From positions 62,001-126,000 of the forward strand of contig JAGYOG010000003.1 in the NCBI GenBank assembly GCA_018399495.1: DNA of 64,000 nt, read 5' to 3'. The translations under genes were made by a program, and so were the position numbers. The notes below the pieces were generated by a model. The model had not been told where the DNA came from. It ran no database searches and saw nothing but the letters and a program-made list of their open reading frames with translations. The first letter of the stretch is position 1. Every line of letters begins with the position of its first letter. The stretch is from Sphaerochaeta sp. (lineage in GTDB: Bacteria > Spirochaetota > Spirochaetia > Sphaerochaetales > Sphaerochaetaceae). Positions 25,930 to 34,837 of this stretch are shown here, piece by piece.

Positions 25930-26458
25930 TACAGCGACCACTTCCTAGAAAACAATATATTCATCTCGTTGAGCTCTACTATCACTCGTAGCATCACATA
26001 TGCACGGGGCTTTTGTTGTGTTTTCAAGACATCCAAAAACAACCTGAAAACCATTTATCATGCTAATAGCGCAAAAAGTCACGTAAATTCCCTAATAATC
26101 AGACATTTGCCATTTGTCACAATTGTTTTGACATGTCTAATTGTATCATTGCGACGCAACCTTTTAATACATAATGAATTGAATACAAATTGCATATATA
26201 TACGTCTTGACACGTGTCCAAACAGTGCTTTATTTAGTACAACTTATGTCACTGACATATGTTATAAGTCTTTGTATTATAAAGAAAAATATAATTATTT
26301 TTGTTGACAGTAAAAAATGTGTGTGATTAACTGAAGCGGAGTTTTAAAACAGATATGCATTGGATAAGGTTACAAAAAAATACATCTGAGACGTTGAAGT
26401 TTTTGAATTAGAAGCATTACTGCTTTTGATATTTTGAAAATTCCGCTGGAGGGAAAAC
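25930..26458 (+). promoter_or_regulatory. Long AT-rich region upstream of the mreB-like operon
   Basis: About 530 bases with no convincing gene; the 112-aa track ORF here has no ribosome site and low-complexity composition. It holds the perfect dyad GACACGTGTC (26209-26218), itself overlapping a TTGACA, and a better placed promoter candidate TTGACA (26304) - 17 bases - TTAACT (26327). From that promoter the leader to the first MreB-like start would be about 120 bases. GGAGGG sits just before ATG 26459. Confidence 0.5.
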
Positions 26459-27484
26459 ATGAAGGAAAAAACGAATTTATCAGTGGGTGTCGATTTAGGT
26501 ACCTCGAACCTTCTCATTTATGTTGAAGGGCAAGGTACACTTTTCAATGAGCCTTCGATCATTGCAATTGACAAGGCAACTGGTAATGTAGTCTCAGTTG
26601 GGTATGAAGCAGCAAAACTGGATGGAAAGACTCACAGCAAAGTTGAGGTTGCTAGGCCTTTGCAGGGAGGGGTAATTTCTGATATTCAGTTGATACGAGA
26701 GATTCTCCTGTTCACATTAGACAAGATTTTTCTTTCGAACTTGGATTCGATTAGCAAACTCTTGATCTGTATTCCTTCAGAAATCACCAATACAGAAAAA
26801 GAGGCCATCATAGAGCTCGGCCACGGACTTGGAATCCAAAATACAGAAATTGAACAAGAGATAAAGGCAGGTGCTCTTGGATCTGGTGTAGACATCTTTG
26901 CACCAAGAGGGCACATGGTTATTGATATTGGTGGTGGTACAACCGATTTTGGAATCCTCTCACTTGGAGAAGTAGTGCTCTCCAAATCAATCAAGATTGC
27001 CGGAGATTATTTTGACAAGCAGATTATCGACTATGTAAAAACCAGTCATAAGCTGGAGATCGGAAATCAGACAGCAGAAAGAATCAAGATATCACTTGCT
27101 TCGCTCACTGGGCCCTTCCCAGCAGATGAAGATGGGGCTCCTGTCGTGACTGAGGCAATGGGACGTGATCTGGTAACTGGACTTCCTCGGCAGATTCTCC
27201 TACATCCTGATGAAATCAGGGAAGTCCTACTCAATTGCTTCGATCCTATTAAGTCCATCTTGTTGGCGACTCTGGAAGAGACACCTCCTGAGCTGGCTGG
27301 CGATCTGGTTGATTCTGGGATTTTGTTAACAGGTGGTTGCTCACAGATTCCAGGAATCAAGGAATATTTCAACGATATTGCCCAGATTCCGGTGTATCTC
27401 TCTGAGGTACCTCTCTCTGCGGTAATTGATGGATGCAAAAAGATGCTCAAAATGACGAATCGGCATTTTTATAGTGAACTATAG
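26459..27484 (+). CDS. MreB-like actin homologue, paralogue 1
   Basis: 341 aa, the normal length for MreB. The actin-fold nucleotide motifs are present: VDLGTSNLLIYVEG (phosphate 1), VIDIGGGTTDFGILSL (phosphate 2) and GILLTGGCSQIPGI (adenosine). The segment that is IEEPMAAAIGAG in classical MreB reads IEQEIKAGALGSG here, a departure shared by all three paralogues. There is no obvious N-terminal amphipathic helix. It is first of three tandem copies and there is no mreC, mreD, rodA or PBP gene nearby. It probably forms a membrane-associated cytoskeletal filament; whether it directs wall synthesis is unknown. Confidence 0.9.
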   Translation: MKEKTNLSVGVDLGTSNLLIYVEGQGTLFNEPSIIAIDKATGNVVSVGYEAAKLDGKTHSKVEVARPLQGGVISDIQLIREILLFTLDKIFLSNLDSISKLLICIPSEITNTEKEAIIELGHGLGIQNTEIEQEIKAGALGSGVDIFAPRGHMVIDIGGGTTDFGILSLGEVVLSKSIKIAGDYFDKQIIDYVKTSHKLEIGNQTAERIKISLASLTGPFPADEDGAPVVTEAMGRDLVTGLPRQILLHPDEIREVLLNCFDPIKSILLATLEETPPELAGDLVDSGILLTGGCSQIPGIKEYFNDIAQIPVYLSEVPLSAVIDGCKKMLKMTNRHFYSEL

Positions 27485-27497
27485 GAAGGGTATAAGA

Positions 27498-28526
27498 ATG
27501 AGTGCAGCAATGGTACATGACAAACTGGGATTGGGAATCGATCTCGGAACCGCAAATTTATTGGTGTTTCTTGAAAAGAAAGGGATTATATTCAATGAAC
27601 CTGCAGTAATTGCGTTCGATAGAGAGTCTGGGAAAATTGTGGCGGCTGGAGAGGATGCCCATAGAATGTTGGGTAAGGTCCACTCCAAAATTGCAGTGAT
27701 AAAGCCATTGAAAAATGGTGTTATCTCAGATATGCGTGCAGCAAAGGCGTTGTTGACGTATGTGCTTGGGAAAATTGAGAATCTTACAGAAAAGGATCTC
27801 TCCAAGACTACGTGTGTTATTTGTTGTCCGTCTGAAGTAACAAAGATTGAACGAGACGTCATGGCTGATCTTGCAGCGAAAATGAAGATCACAGATGTGT
27901 TCATCGAGGAAGAGATCAAGTCAGGAGCACTGGGCGCCGGTGTTGATATCTTTAAATCTAAAGGGGTAATGGTTGTCGATATTGGAGGTGGTACCACAGA
28001 CGTCGGTATTATTTCTTTCGGTGATATTGTGCTTTCTCGTACCATACGAAAAGCAGGAAGTTTCATGGATGATGAAATCTCCAAATATGTGAAAAAGACC
28101 CAGAGTGTTGAGATTGGTGAACTAACCGCCGAGAAAATGAAGATTGAGCTGGGTGATCTACATGTGGGAGCAAAAAACGTCGTGAATAGGTATGCAGGAA
28201 GAGATATGGTGAAGGGAATTCCCAAGTGGGTCATGCTTTCGACAGAAGAGGTCCAGACAGTACTGACCCCTGTATTCGATGAAATTGTAAAACTTATCAC
28301 TGGAGTGCTGAAAGATACACCACCGGAACTATCTGCAGATATCTACAAGCACGGGATTCTTCTCACCGGTGGATGTGCCTTGATTCGTGGGATTGAAGAG
28401 TACATTAGTGAACGGATTCAAGTTCCTGTGAAAGTGGTCCAAAACCCACTTACTTGTGTTGCAGAAGGTACTAAGTATTTACTGAAAAACCGCGGAGACT
28501 ATCTCGTTAATCCGCTTCAACTGTAG
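27498..28526 (+). CDS. MreB-like actin homologue, paralogue 2
   Basis: 342 aa from ATG 27498, preceded by AGGAAGGG; the track start at 27474 lies inside the preceding gene. Motifs: IDLGTANLLVFLEK, VVDIGGGTTDVGIISF, and GILLTGGCALIRGI. The inner segment reads IEEEIKSGALGAGVDIF in place of the classical IEEPMAAAIGAG. Its gap to paralogue 1 is only 13 bases and to paralogue 3 is 12, so the three are one transcript. Residues differ enough between the three that they are not a recent tandem duplication. Confidence 0.9.
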   Translation: MSAAMVHDKLGLGIDLGTANLLVFLEKKGIIFNEPAVIAFDRESGKIVAAGEDAHRMLGKVHSKIAVIKPLKNGVISDMRAAKALLTYVLGKIENLTEKDLSKTTCVICCPSEVTKIERDVMADLAAKMKITDVFIEEEIKSGALGAGVDIFKSKGVMVVDIGGGTTDVGIISFGDIVLSRTIRKAGSFMDDEISKYVKKTQSVEIGELTAEKMKIELGDLHVGAKNVVNRYAGRDMVKGIPKWVMLSTEEVQTVLTPVFDEIVKLITGVLKDTPPELSADIYKHGILLTGGCALIRGIEEYISERIQVPVKVVQNPLTCVAEGTKYLLKNRGDYLVNPLQL

Positions 28527-28538
28527 GAGATTTTCATC

Positions 28539-29588
28539 ATGGCAATCACCATCCGAAAACAAGAGAAAGAAACAAAAAGCGTTATTGGGAAAAATATTGG
28601 AATAGACTTGGGTACAGCAAACATCCTTGTCTATGTCGAAGGAGAAGGCATCATCACGAATGAACCTTCGGTTATCGCATTTGACTATGAGACCAATGAG
28701 GTAATAGCTGCGGGGGATATGGCGGCCAATATGATCGGAAAGGGTCATCATGGCATCAAGATTGTGAGTCCGCTGAACCAAGGTGTCATCTCAGATATTG
28801 ATGCTACCAAGAAGCTCATTGAGATTTCCCTGCACAAGATTGAGAACATCAATATCGACATCAAAGAATCAACGCTCTTGCTCTGCTGTCCTTCTGAGGT
28901 GACTCAGTTGGAACGTGACTCATTCATGGACCTGGGAAATAAGCTTGGGGTCAAGGATGTATTCATCGAACAGGAAGTGAAAGCAGGGGCTATCGGGTCA
29001 GGGCTTGATATTTTCAGCAGCAATGGGTCCATGATCATCGATATTGGGGGAGGGTCCACCGATATTGGCGTACTCTCCTTGGGTGATATTGTGGTCTCTG
29101 AGTCCAATCGTATTGCAGGTAACTATTTTGATAGTGAGATTATGGACCACATGCAGTATAAACATGGCCTACTGATCGGAAAGAAAACCGCTGAGCGGAT
29201 CAAAGTTGAAATTGGTTCCTTGCGGCAGAAGATTGAGAATCCGAAGGAGACTTGGGTCAGTGGACGAGACGTAGTAACCGGACTTCCCAAGAAAATTACG
29301 ATACATGAAAATGAGATTCGTGACGTTTTGGTCAGACCCTTTGAATCAATTGCTACCATGGTGCTGAAGGTACTGCAGAATACTCCCCCTGAGCTCTCAT
29401 CCGACATTATCGTGAACGGCATCTATGTCAGTGGTGGTGGAGCGATGATTGATGGGGTGGATGAGTTCCTTCACCGCAAGGTTGGTATGGATTTCCACAT
29501 TTCCAGACGCCCCATGACGGCAGTGGTTGATGGAACCAAACTACTTCTGAAAAATCGTGGAAGTTATTTCGTAAAGCCAACAGATTAA
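28539..29588 (+). CDS. MreB-like actin homologue, paralogue 3
   Basis: 349 aa with TAGGAG before the ATG. It has a slightly longer charged N-terminus (MAITIRKQEKETKSVIGKN) before IDLGTANILVYVEG. Phosphate 2 reads IDIGGGSTDIGVLSL and the adenosine motif reads GIYVSGGGAMIDGV, a little more divergent than in the other two. The IEQEVKAGAIGSGLDIF segment again replaces the classical motif. It ends the MreB-like series; the degenerate EAL membrane protein starts 82 bases later. Confidence 0.9.
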   Translation: MAITIRKQEKETKSVIGKNIGIDLGTANILVYVEGEGIITNEPSVIAFDYETNEVIAAGDMAANMIGKGHHGIKIVSPLNQGVISDIDATKKLIEISLHKIENINIDIKESTLLLCCPSEVTQLERDSFMDLGNKLGVKDVFIEQEVKAGAIGSGLDIFSSNGSMIIDIGGGSTDIGVLSLGDIVVSESNRIAGNYFDSEIMDHMQYKHGLLIGKKTAERIKVEIGSLRQKIENPKETWVSGRDVVTGLPKKITIHENEIRDVLVRPFESIATMVLKVLQNTPPELSSDIIVNGIYVSGGGAMIDGVDEFLHRKVGMDFHISRRPMTAVVDGTKLLLKNRGSYFVKPTD

Positions 29589-29670
29589 GAGAGGTGATTC
29601 AAACAGGCCTTTCTTCTCTGGATGGGGAGGGAAGGTCTGATTCCTGATAACTGTCGAAAAGGAACACCTT

Positions 29671-31125
29671 ATGAAAATCATGCAGCGTCATTGTATAGCG
29701 GTTGGAAGTATCTCCCTCCTCGCTGTATTAATCAGCATCTACATTACTAGATATATTGTCAGTATCTTCTTCGCTCTCTTGCTTCTCATCAGTATAGGTT
29801 TAGGAGTCATGACTTACAAAAAGATTGGACCTTGGGGAACTACCGGTAGATTGCTCTCAAAATGGCTGAGAAGTCACCAAGACAAATTGGACTCTTTGTT
29901 TTGTCTCTATGTATCTATTCATGCAAGAGGCGTCTTTCAATCCTGTGTCGACCGTCAAGAGCTTGAAGGGGTGTATAATCGGTGTTTCCAAGAACTTATG
30001 GGATATTTTGGAGTAGATAATGTACAAAGGATGACCCATGATGAATTTGCCATCCTACGAGATTTTCCCTCTTCAACCGTAGTCGATGAGAAAGAGAAGA
30101 TTGAGTATCAGGGAATCGTGTGCCGGACTATTATAGACCGAATCAATGAGTTGCTTTCATCAATGGATACCCGGAGATTACCACCGTTTGAGATTACCGT
30201 TGGATGTGCTTCCTCTGGGTTGCGTTATCGCATGGATACACTGGAGCAACTAGTAGATTTGGCTTATGTTACAGAGGATGCAGCAAAGAAAAATCGTAAA
30301 AAGTTTCTCGTTGCTGATGAAGTGATACGGGCAAGAAAGCTGGATGTTGATGAGTGCAAGCAAGGGTTCTTGACTGAAGGATGGGAAGAGGAGTTCAATC
30401 CGTTTTTCCAGCCGATCATCGACCCTGTATCGTTTTCCGTAGTGGGTGCAGAAAGCTTGGCAAGATGGCAACTCGGAGGCTTTAGAGTGCTCTCGGCACA
30501 GGTGTTCAAGGATGTGGCGAGTGAATTGCATCATATCACCACCATTGACTTGACTATTATTTCCAAGACATTCTCCATTTTGCGTCGTCTGATGCTTGCC
30601 AGAGTTATCCCCTATACCTTTAAGACGGTAATCAATGTAAGTGATGAGAGTTTAAAGAAGGGGTTTGCAAAACGTATGTTTTTCTTGGCTGAACAACATG
30701 GATTGCACCCTTCCCAGGTTGAATTTGATATCAAGGACTCGGCATTGGTGTCCCCCAAATCCTTGCTGGTTATAAAGGAATTACGTGAAATTGGATTCAG
30801 GGTCTCTCTCGATGTCTTTACTGAGACCGCGTTTGACTTGCAAGCATTGGTGAGGGCTGACTTCGACATCATCAAGCTGGATTTCAGAGTTTTCTCACCT
30901 CAGTTGCAACAGGTGTATGCAGCCTTGAAGGAGGCAGCAGAGAAGGGAGGTGTTGAGATTCTGGCAAAGGGAATTGAGAGCAAAGCTGTGCTCAATGCTG
31001 CTATATCGCTTGGATGTACCTATATGCAAGGTAATTATTTCACGCAACCCATTCCTGAATCAACATTCGAGGTATTCATGAAGAAATATCAACAAGGACT
31101 CTATCTGGACTCATCGCTGGGCTAA
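29671..31125 (+). CDS. Membrane protein with degenerate GGDEF and degenerate EAL domains
   Basis: 484 aa. Two hydrophobic segments lie at about residues 10-50, followed by a GGDEF-like region (about 90-215) whose loop reads THDEFAIL. The EAL-like domain (about 235-475) has lost key residues: EAL is ESL (GAESLARWQ), the DDFGTG loop is SLDVFTETAF, and the late glutamate is lysine in ILAKGIES. Catalysis of c-di-GMP turnover is therefore very unlikely; it may bind the nucleotide or a protein. It follows the three mreB-like genes in the same direction with an 82-base gap, so it may be co-transcribed and may anchor or regulate the filaments. Confidence 0.8.
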   Translation: MKIMQRHCIAVGSISLLAVLISIYITRYIVSIFFALLLLISIGLGVMTYKKIGPWGTTGRLLSKWLRSHQDKLDSLFCLYVSIHARGVFQSCVDRQELEGVYNRCFQELMGYFGVDNVQRMTHDEFAILRDFPSSTVVDEKEKIEYQGIVCRTIIDRINELLSSMDTRRLPPFEITVGCASSGLRYRMDTLEQLVDLAYVTEDAAKKNRKKFLVADEVIRARKLDVDECKQGFLTEGWEEEFNPFFQPIIDPVSFSVVGAESLARWQLGGFRVLSAQVFKDVASELHHITTIDLTIISKTFSILRRLMLARVIPYTFKTVINVSDESLKKGFAKRMFFLAEQHGLHPSQVEFDIKDSALVSPKSLLVIKELREIGFRVSLDVFTETAFDLQALVRADFDIIKLDFRVFSPQLQQVYAALKEAAEKGGVEILAKGIESKAVLNAAISLGCTYMQGNYFTQPIPESTFEVFMKKYQQGLYLDSSLG

Positions 31126-31175
31126 TGGGGAATAACCTCACTGTTTTGTATACTACTAAAGCATTATTCATTATG

Positions 31176-31210
31176 CTTCCTGCACAATATGAAATTGTAC
31201 TTCTAGGAAG
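31176..31210. terminator. Inverted repeats between convergent genes
   Basis: CTTCCT/AGGAAG arms enclose a second pair ACAAT/ATTGT with loop ATGAA. It lies in the 134-base space between the EAL-like gene and the convergent kinase gene, so it may end both transcripts. Confidence 0.4.
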
Positions 31211-31259
31211 AGAAGTGTAGATTGTCTGGGGATAGTGCTCATTTTCAAGTCTAGTAGTT

Positions 31260-32351
31260 TTAAACATCTTTGGTGAGTGCACTCCATTTTCGGTCCATGT
31301 CCTGTATCAACGCAATCTGGTTTCTTGCTCTCTCGAGATTTTGGTTCTCCCGATCAATATGATAGTAGCAATCCCCGTTGAGAAAATCTGTAAGGAATCG
31401 TACTGCCATAATCTGGGTGATGTTCCTACCTGATTCAACCACCAAGGATCGTTCGAGCGGTGTTAGGAAATCAGCTTTAGAGAAATATCCTTCCAGTAAA
31501 GCATGATGGAGTGAGGTGTCACAGTGTACTGTGGAAAGATCAGTGGCATCCTCCTCTACTGTGGTGGTTGCTGTCCTGATCATGTCCCCTGTATCAAAGA
31601 GGATGGTTCCTGGCATCACGGTATCGAGGTCAATGATACAGAGTGCTTCTTTGCCATCGAGGCTGAACAGGACATTGTTGATCTTCGTGTCATTATGGGT
31701 AACCCGTACAGGAAGACTTTCTTCCTGCAGTTTGTCCCAGAGAATGAATCCCCGCTCCTTGTTACCCATGAGATACTCCACTTCAGGACCTACCATCTGT
31801 ATCCGATCCTGATGGTTCACCTGTATCGCTTCTTCAAGCTGTTCATAGCGTAGGCGCATATCATGGAAGTGAGGAATTGTTTCATGGAGTAGATTCCCAT
31901 TGAAGTCCGATAGCTGCAACTGGAAGTTGCCAATGGCCTCACCCAGGAGATATGCTTGTTTTGCATTTGCTATTGTTTTGAAGGTCTTCACGTGATCAAT
32001 ATACTGATAGGTTCTCCAATACCCTCCATCCTCATCAACATGCACATTTGAGCCTGAACGGGTAGGAATGACGCGTAGGCACCGTTGCTCAACATTGTCA
32101 TAATGACCAGCAAGCTTTGAGCGGATATGCGAGGTAACCAAGCTGACGTTCTCCATCAATGCTACCGGCTGTTTGAATACCAGTGTATTGATTTGCTGAT
32201 GGGTGTATTTCTGCAATGTTCCATTGTTGGAGAAGATGGTGAAGAATGTGGAGTTTATATGTCCTTCCTTGTTGACCTCAATGGAAGTAAGAGAACCTTC
32301 GATGGCGAAATGGTTGATAACGTTTCGGAGTTTGCTTTCTAGAATGTTCAT
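31260..32351 (-). CDS. Aminoglycoside-phosphotransferase-fold kinase, N-acetylhexosamine 1-kinase-like
   Basis: 363 aa, started at ATG 32351 with AGAGGG five bases ahead. The kinase core shows VRVTHNDTKINNVLF (catalytic loop) and ALCIIDLDTVMPG (metal-binding Asp). The long form with GGYWRTYQYI and the VMPGT motif is like the NahK-type kinases that phosphorylate GlcNAc or GalNAc at carbon 1. It is divergent from an AraC-type regulator. The amino-sugar locus 13 kb upstream makes an amino-sugar role attractive, but other sugar or alcohol substrates remain possible. Confidence 0.7.
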   Translation of the reverse strand: MNILESKLRNVINHFAIEGSLTSIEVNKEGHINSTFFTIFSNNGTLQKYTHQQINTLVFKQPVALMENVSLVTSHIRSKLAGHYDNVEQRCLRVIPTRSGSNVHVDEDGGYWRTYQYIDHVKTFKTIANAKQAYLLGEAIGNFQLQLSDFNGNLLHETIPHFHDMRLRYEQLEEAIQVNHQDRIQMVGPEVEYLMGNKERGFILWDKLQEESLPVRVTHNDTKINNVLFSLDGKEALCIIDLDTVMPGTILFDTGDMIRTATTTVEEDATDLSTVHCDTSLHHALLEGYFSKADFLTPLERSLVVESGRNITQIMAVRFLTDFLNGDCYYHIDRENQNLERARNQIALIQDMDRKWSALTKDV

Positions 32352-32579
32352 TAATGCCCTCTTTTGGATGAACGTTGTAAGAGTGTATTACCCCTTCACT
32401 ATTCGACTTTCCGCAGCTCAGGTTTTGAGTTCTCCTGCTTCGAACTTTTTTGAACCCTAAGAGTTGCTAAGAAGCGAATGCATGAAAACCCATAGGCTAG
32501 AGTAGACGGTTAGTAACTAATCTTCCTTCTGTGTTAGTATAAGCTTGTTTGGTATATTTGATTTATCCAAAAAAACATT
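32352..32579. promoter_or_regulatory. Divergent control region, kinase / AraC regulator
   Basis: A 228-base non-coding stretch between divergent starts. It has an 11-base dyad TTAGTAACTAA (32510-32520), 17 bases upstream of a -10-like TATAAG (32538-32543). The dyad would overlap the -35 position, a typical place for regulator contact. Confidence 0.4.
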
Positions 32580-32618
32580 ATGTTTGTCGTTTATGATTTT
32601 CTCTTGTATGCTAGAATC

Positions 32619-33539
32619 ATGACCAAACACATCGATGGATTTTCACTTTCCCCTATGAAGATTGAGCTTAATGTGAGTCATTTTGTGACCTTTCATTATT
32701 TTGAATACCCCCACAAGTTTATCTTCAAAGGGGAGCGACATAACTTTTGGGAGTTGCTGTATGTGGATAAGGGTGTGGTATTTGCTGAAACCGACAGGGA
32801 ACGGTATCAGCTGCAGCAGGGACAGATAATCTTCCACAAGCCAAATGAGTTTCATAGTGTGGAGTGTAATGGGATCATCTCACCTTGTTTGGTGGTGATC
32901 TCATTTGTCTGCAATTCCCCGAGTATGGAATATTTTGAGAACAAGGTGCTTCGAATAACCCAGAGAACCAAGAGTCTGATGTCCATCATCATCAATGAAG
33001 CGAAGAAGAACTTCCAAACCAATCTTTCAGACCCTTTCTATACCAAGTTGGAATTACGTGACAACCGGCCATTTGGGAGCGAGCAATTGATCAAGAATTA
33101 TTTTGAGGCATTTCTCTTGGAGTTGATCATCCAGAACTCCCAGAATGAGAAAGAGGGAACCTTGCTCAATACCACCCAGGTGGAAGACAGGCGTTTCCGC
33201 TTTGAGATGGCAAACTCTTTCATGCAACGAAACCTTGCTGAAAATCTCAGTCTTACAGACATCTGCAACCACTGCTCAATGAGTAGTTCGCTTGCCCAGC
33301 AGCTATTCAAGCATGAGACAGGGAATAGCGTCATGCAGTGGTATGCCAGGTTGAGGATTGAGAAAGCAAAACAGCTAATCAGGGAAGGGAAGGGGAATAT
33401 GACCACCATTGCCTACCAGCTTGGTTATAGTTCCATCCATCACTTCTCAAAACAGTTCTCCAAGGTTGAGGGAAAAAGTCCTACTGAGTATGCCAAGTCT
33501 ATCACCAGCCTCCTGAACAAGGATCTTGGGCTGTTGTAG
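32619..33539 (+). CDS. AraC-family transcriptional regulator (cupin sensor domain)
   Basis: 306 aa from ATG 32619; ATG 32580 (track) and 32655 are also possible and none has a good ribosome site. The N-terminal cupin-like sensor includes HNFWELLYVDKGVVFAE and QGQIIFHKPNEFHSVE. The C-terminal double helix-turn-helix is clear: NLSLTDICNHCSMSSSLAQQ and TTIAYQLGYSSIHHFSKQFS, ending KSPTEYAKS. It is divergent from the kinase gene and probably controls it. Confidence 0.88.
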   Translation: MTKHIDGFSLSPMKIELNVSHFVTFHYFEYPHKFIFKGERHNFWELLYVDKGVVFAETDRERYQLQQGQIIFHKPNEFHSVECNGIISPCLVVISFVCNSPSMEYFENKVLRITQRTKSLMSIIINEAKKNFQTNLSDPFYTKLELRDNRPFGSEQLIKNYFEAFLLELIIQNSQNEKEGTLLNTTQVEDRRFRFEMANSFMQRNLAENLSLTDICNHCSMSSSLAQQLFKHETGNSVMQWYARLRIEKAKQLIREGKGNMTTIAYQLGYSSIHHFSKQFSKVEGKSPTEYAKSITSLLNKDLGLL

Positions 33540-33624
33540 TAATAGAATGATGTAGGTGACTACAGCAAGTTTGTATTGTATAATTCCCTCCATAAAAACC
33601 TTATGCAAATGGTTGGAGAGGTAT

Positions 33625-34797
33625 ATGTGGAGAAAACGTTTAGCAATTCTTGTTGTGTTATTGGTATTTCTGGAGGCCGTAATGATTGCCAGTACTCTAA
33701 CTGAACCCACCGCTCTTACTCGTTTGTTTACGGATGGCCCTGCCAGTATCAAGTACACACGGCAATTCGAGGCAGCAGTTCCTCCCTCCTCCATGCAACA
33801 GCTCATCAGCCAACTGACTGAGCAACTTGGTGCTTTCAAGAGGGTGGATGGACATAAGAATCCGTATACCATTGTTCTTGAACATGGAACAATTACTGCA
33901 TATATCAGTTTGGATGGACAGGCAAAGGTTGCCGGTCTTCAGTTTACCGAGGTCATCGATACACGTGGAACCCTCGCTGATGCAATCAAGGAAATTAGCT
34001 CCTTGGATGGCGAAAGCTCCGTGTTGATCCGTAGGAATGGAAAGATTATCGTGGACCACCAAGGGGATACTCCTCTTGCAGTGGGCTCTTCTTTCAAACT
34101 GGGGATTTTAGCAGCCCTCCTGGATGCCGTATCAGATGGGAGACTACGATGGGATCAGAGTGTACCATTACGCTCTTCACAGAAGAGTCTTCCCACCGGT
34201 ATTCTTCAGGATTGGCCTGATGGTACCCAAGTAACCATTGAGACGCTTGCTGCACTCATGATCTCCCAGAGTGACAACACTGCCACTGATGTATTGCTTT
34301 CTCTGGTAGGCAGGCCCAGCGTAGAGAAGTATCTCCCTCATAGCATTCCTGTCCTTTCTACCGGGGATATGTTTCGGCTTAAAAATCCAGAGAATGTGGA
34401 TATTCTCAAGCAATATCGTAAAGCTTCCTCTGCTCACAAGAGAACATTACTTACGGTTCTTCAATACCGCAATCTTCCTGAAGCAAGTCTCTTCTCAGGG
34501 GACCCGGTATCCCTTGATATAGAGTGGTTCATGACAGCAATGGAGCTTGCCGATTTGGTCGAACGACTCCAGCATCTAGATTTAATGACCATCAATGCAG
34601 GCTTGGCAACCAAGGAGAAGTGGCAGCGTGTTGCCTATAAGGGAGGCAGTGAACCAGGTGTGCTCAATCTCACCACGTTCCTTATTGATGAAGAGGGAAC
34701 CCAATATACGGTAGTGGTAACTGTGAACAACGCAAAGAAAGCGCTTGATGAGGCAAAGATCATGGAGACCTATCAGGCAATGCTAAACTATCTATAG
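33625..34797 (+). CDS. Membrane-anchored class A beta-lactamase-fold serine hydrolase
   Basis: 390 aa from ATG 33625, which follows GGAGAGG; the track start at 33556 has no ribosome site. A single N-terminal membrane segment (RLAILVVLLVFLEAVMIAS) is followed by a small alpha-beta region (about 40-120) and then the serine-hydrolase domain. All three catalytic motifs are visible: SSFK (Ser-x-x-Lys), SQSDNTA (SDN) and YKGGSEPG (KGG in place of KTG). It could hydrolyse beta-lactams or act on wall peptides or esters. It is a lone gene 86 bases after the AraC gene. Confidence 0.82.
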   Translation: MWRKRLAILVVLLVFLEAVMIASTLTEPTALTRLFTDGPASIKYTRQFEAAVPPSSMQQLISQLTEQLGAFKRVDGHKNPYTIVLEHGTITAYISLDGQAKVAGLQFTEVIDTRGTLADAIKEISSLDGESSVLIRRNGKIIVDHQGDTPLAVGSSFKLGILAALLDAVSDGRLRWDQSVPLRSSQKSLPTGILQDWPDGTQVTIETLAALMISQSDNTATDVLLSLVGRPSVEKYLPHSIPVLSTGDMFRLKNPENVDILKQYRKASSAHKRTLLTVLQYRNLPEASLFSGDPVSLDIEWFMTAMELADLVERLQHLDLMTINAGLATKEKWQRVAYKGGSEPGVLNLTTFLIDEEGTQYTVVVTVNNAKKALDEAKIMETYQAMLNYL

Positions 34798-34837
34798 GAA
34801 GATTCAAGTTGATTGTTCTCTTGGAAAGTCATTACAT

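Noticed and set aside
25969-26307. 112-aa ORF upstream of the mreB-like genes
   Set aside because: No ribosome site, AT-driven composition and no recognisable domain; it overlaps the promoter candidates.
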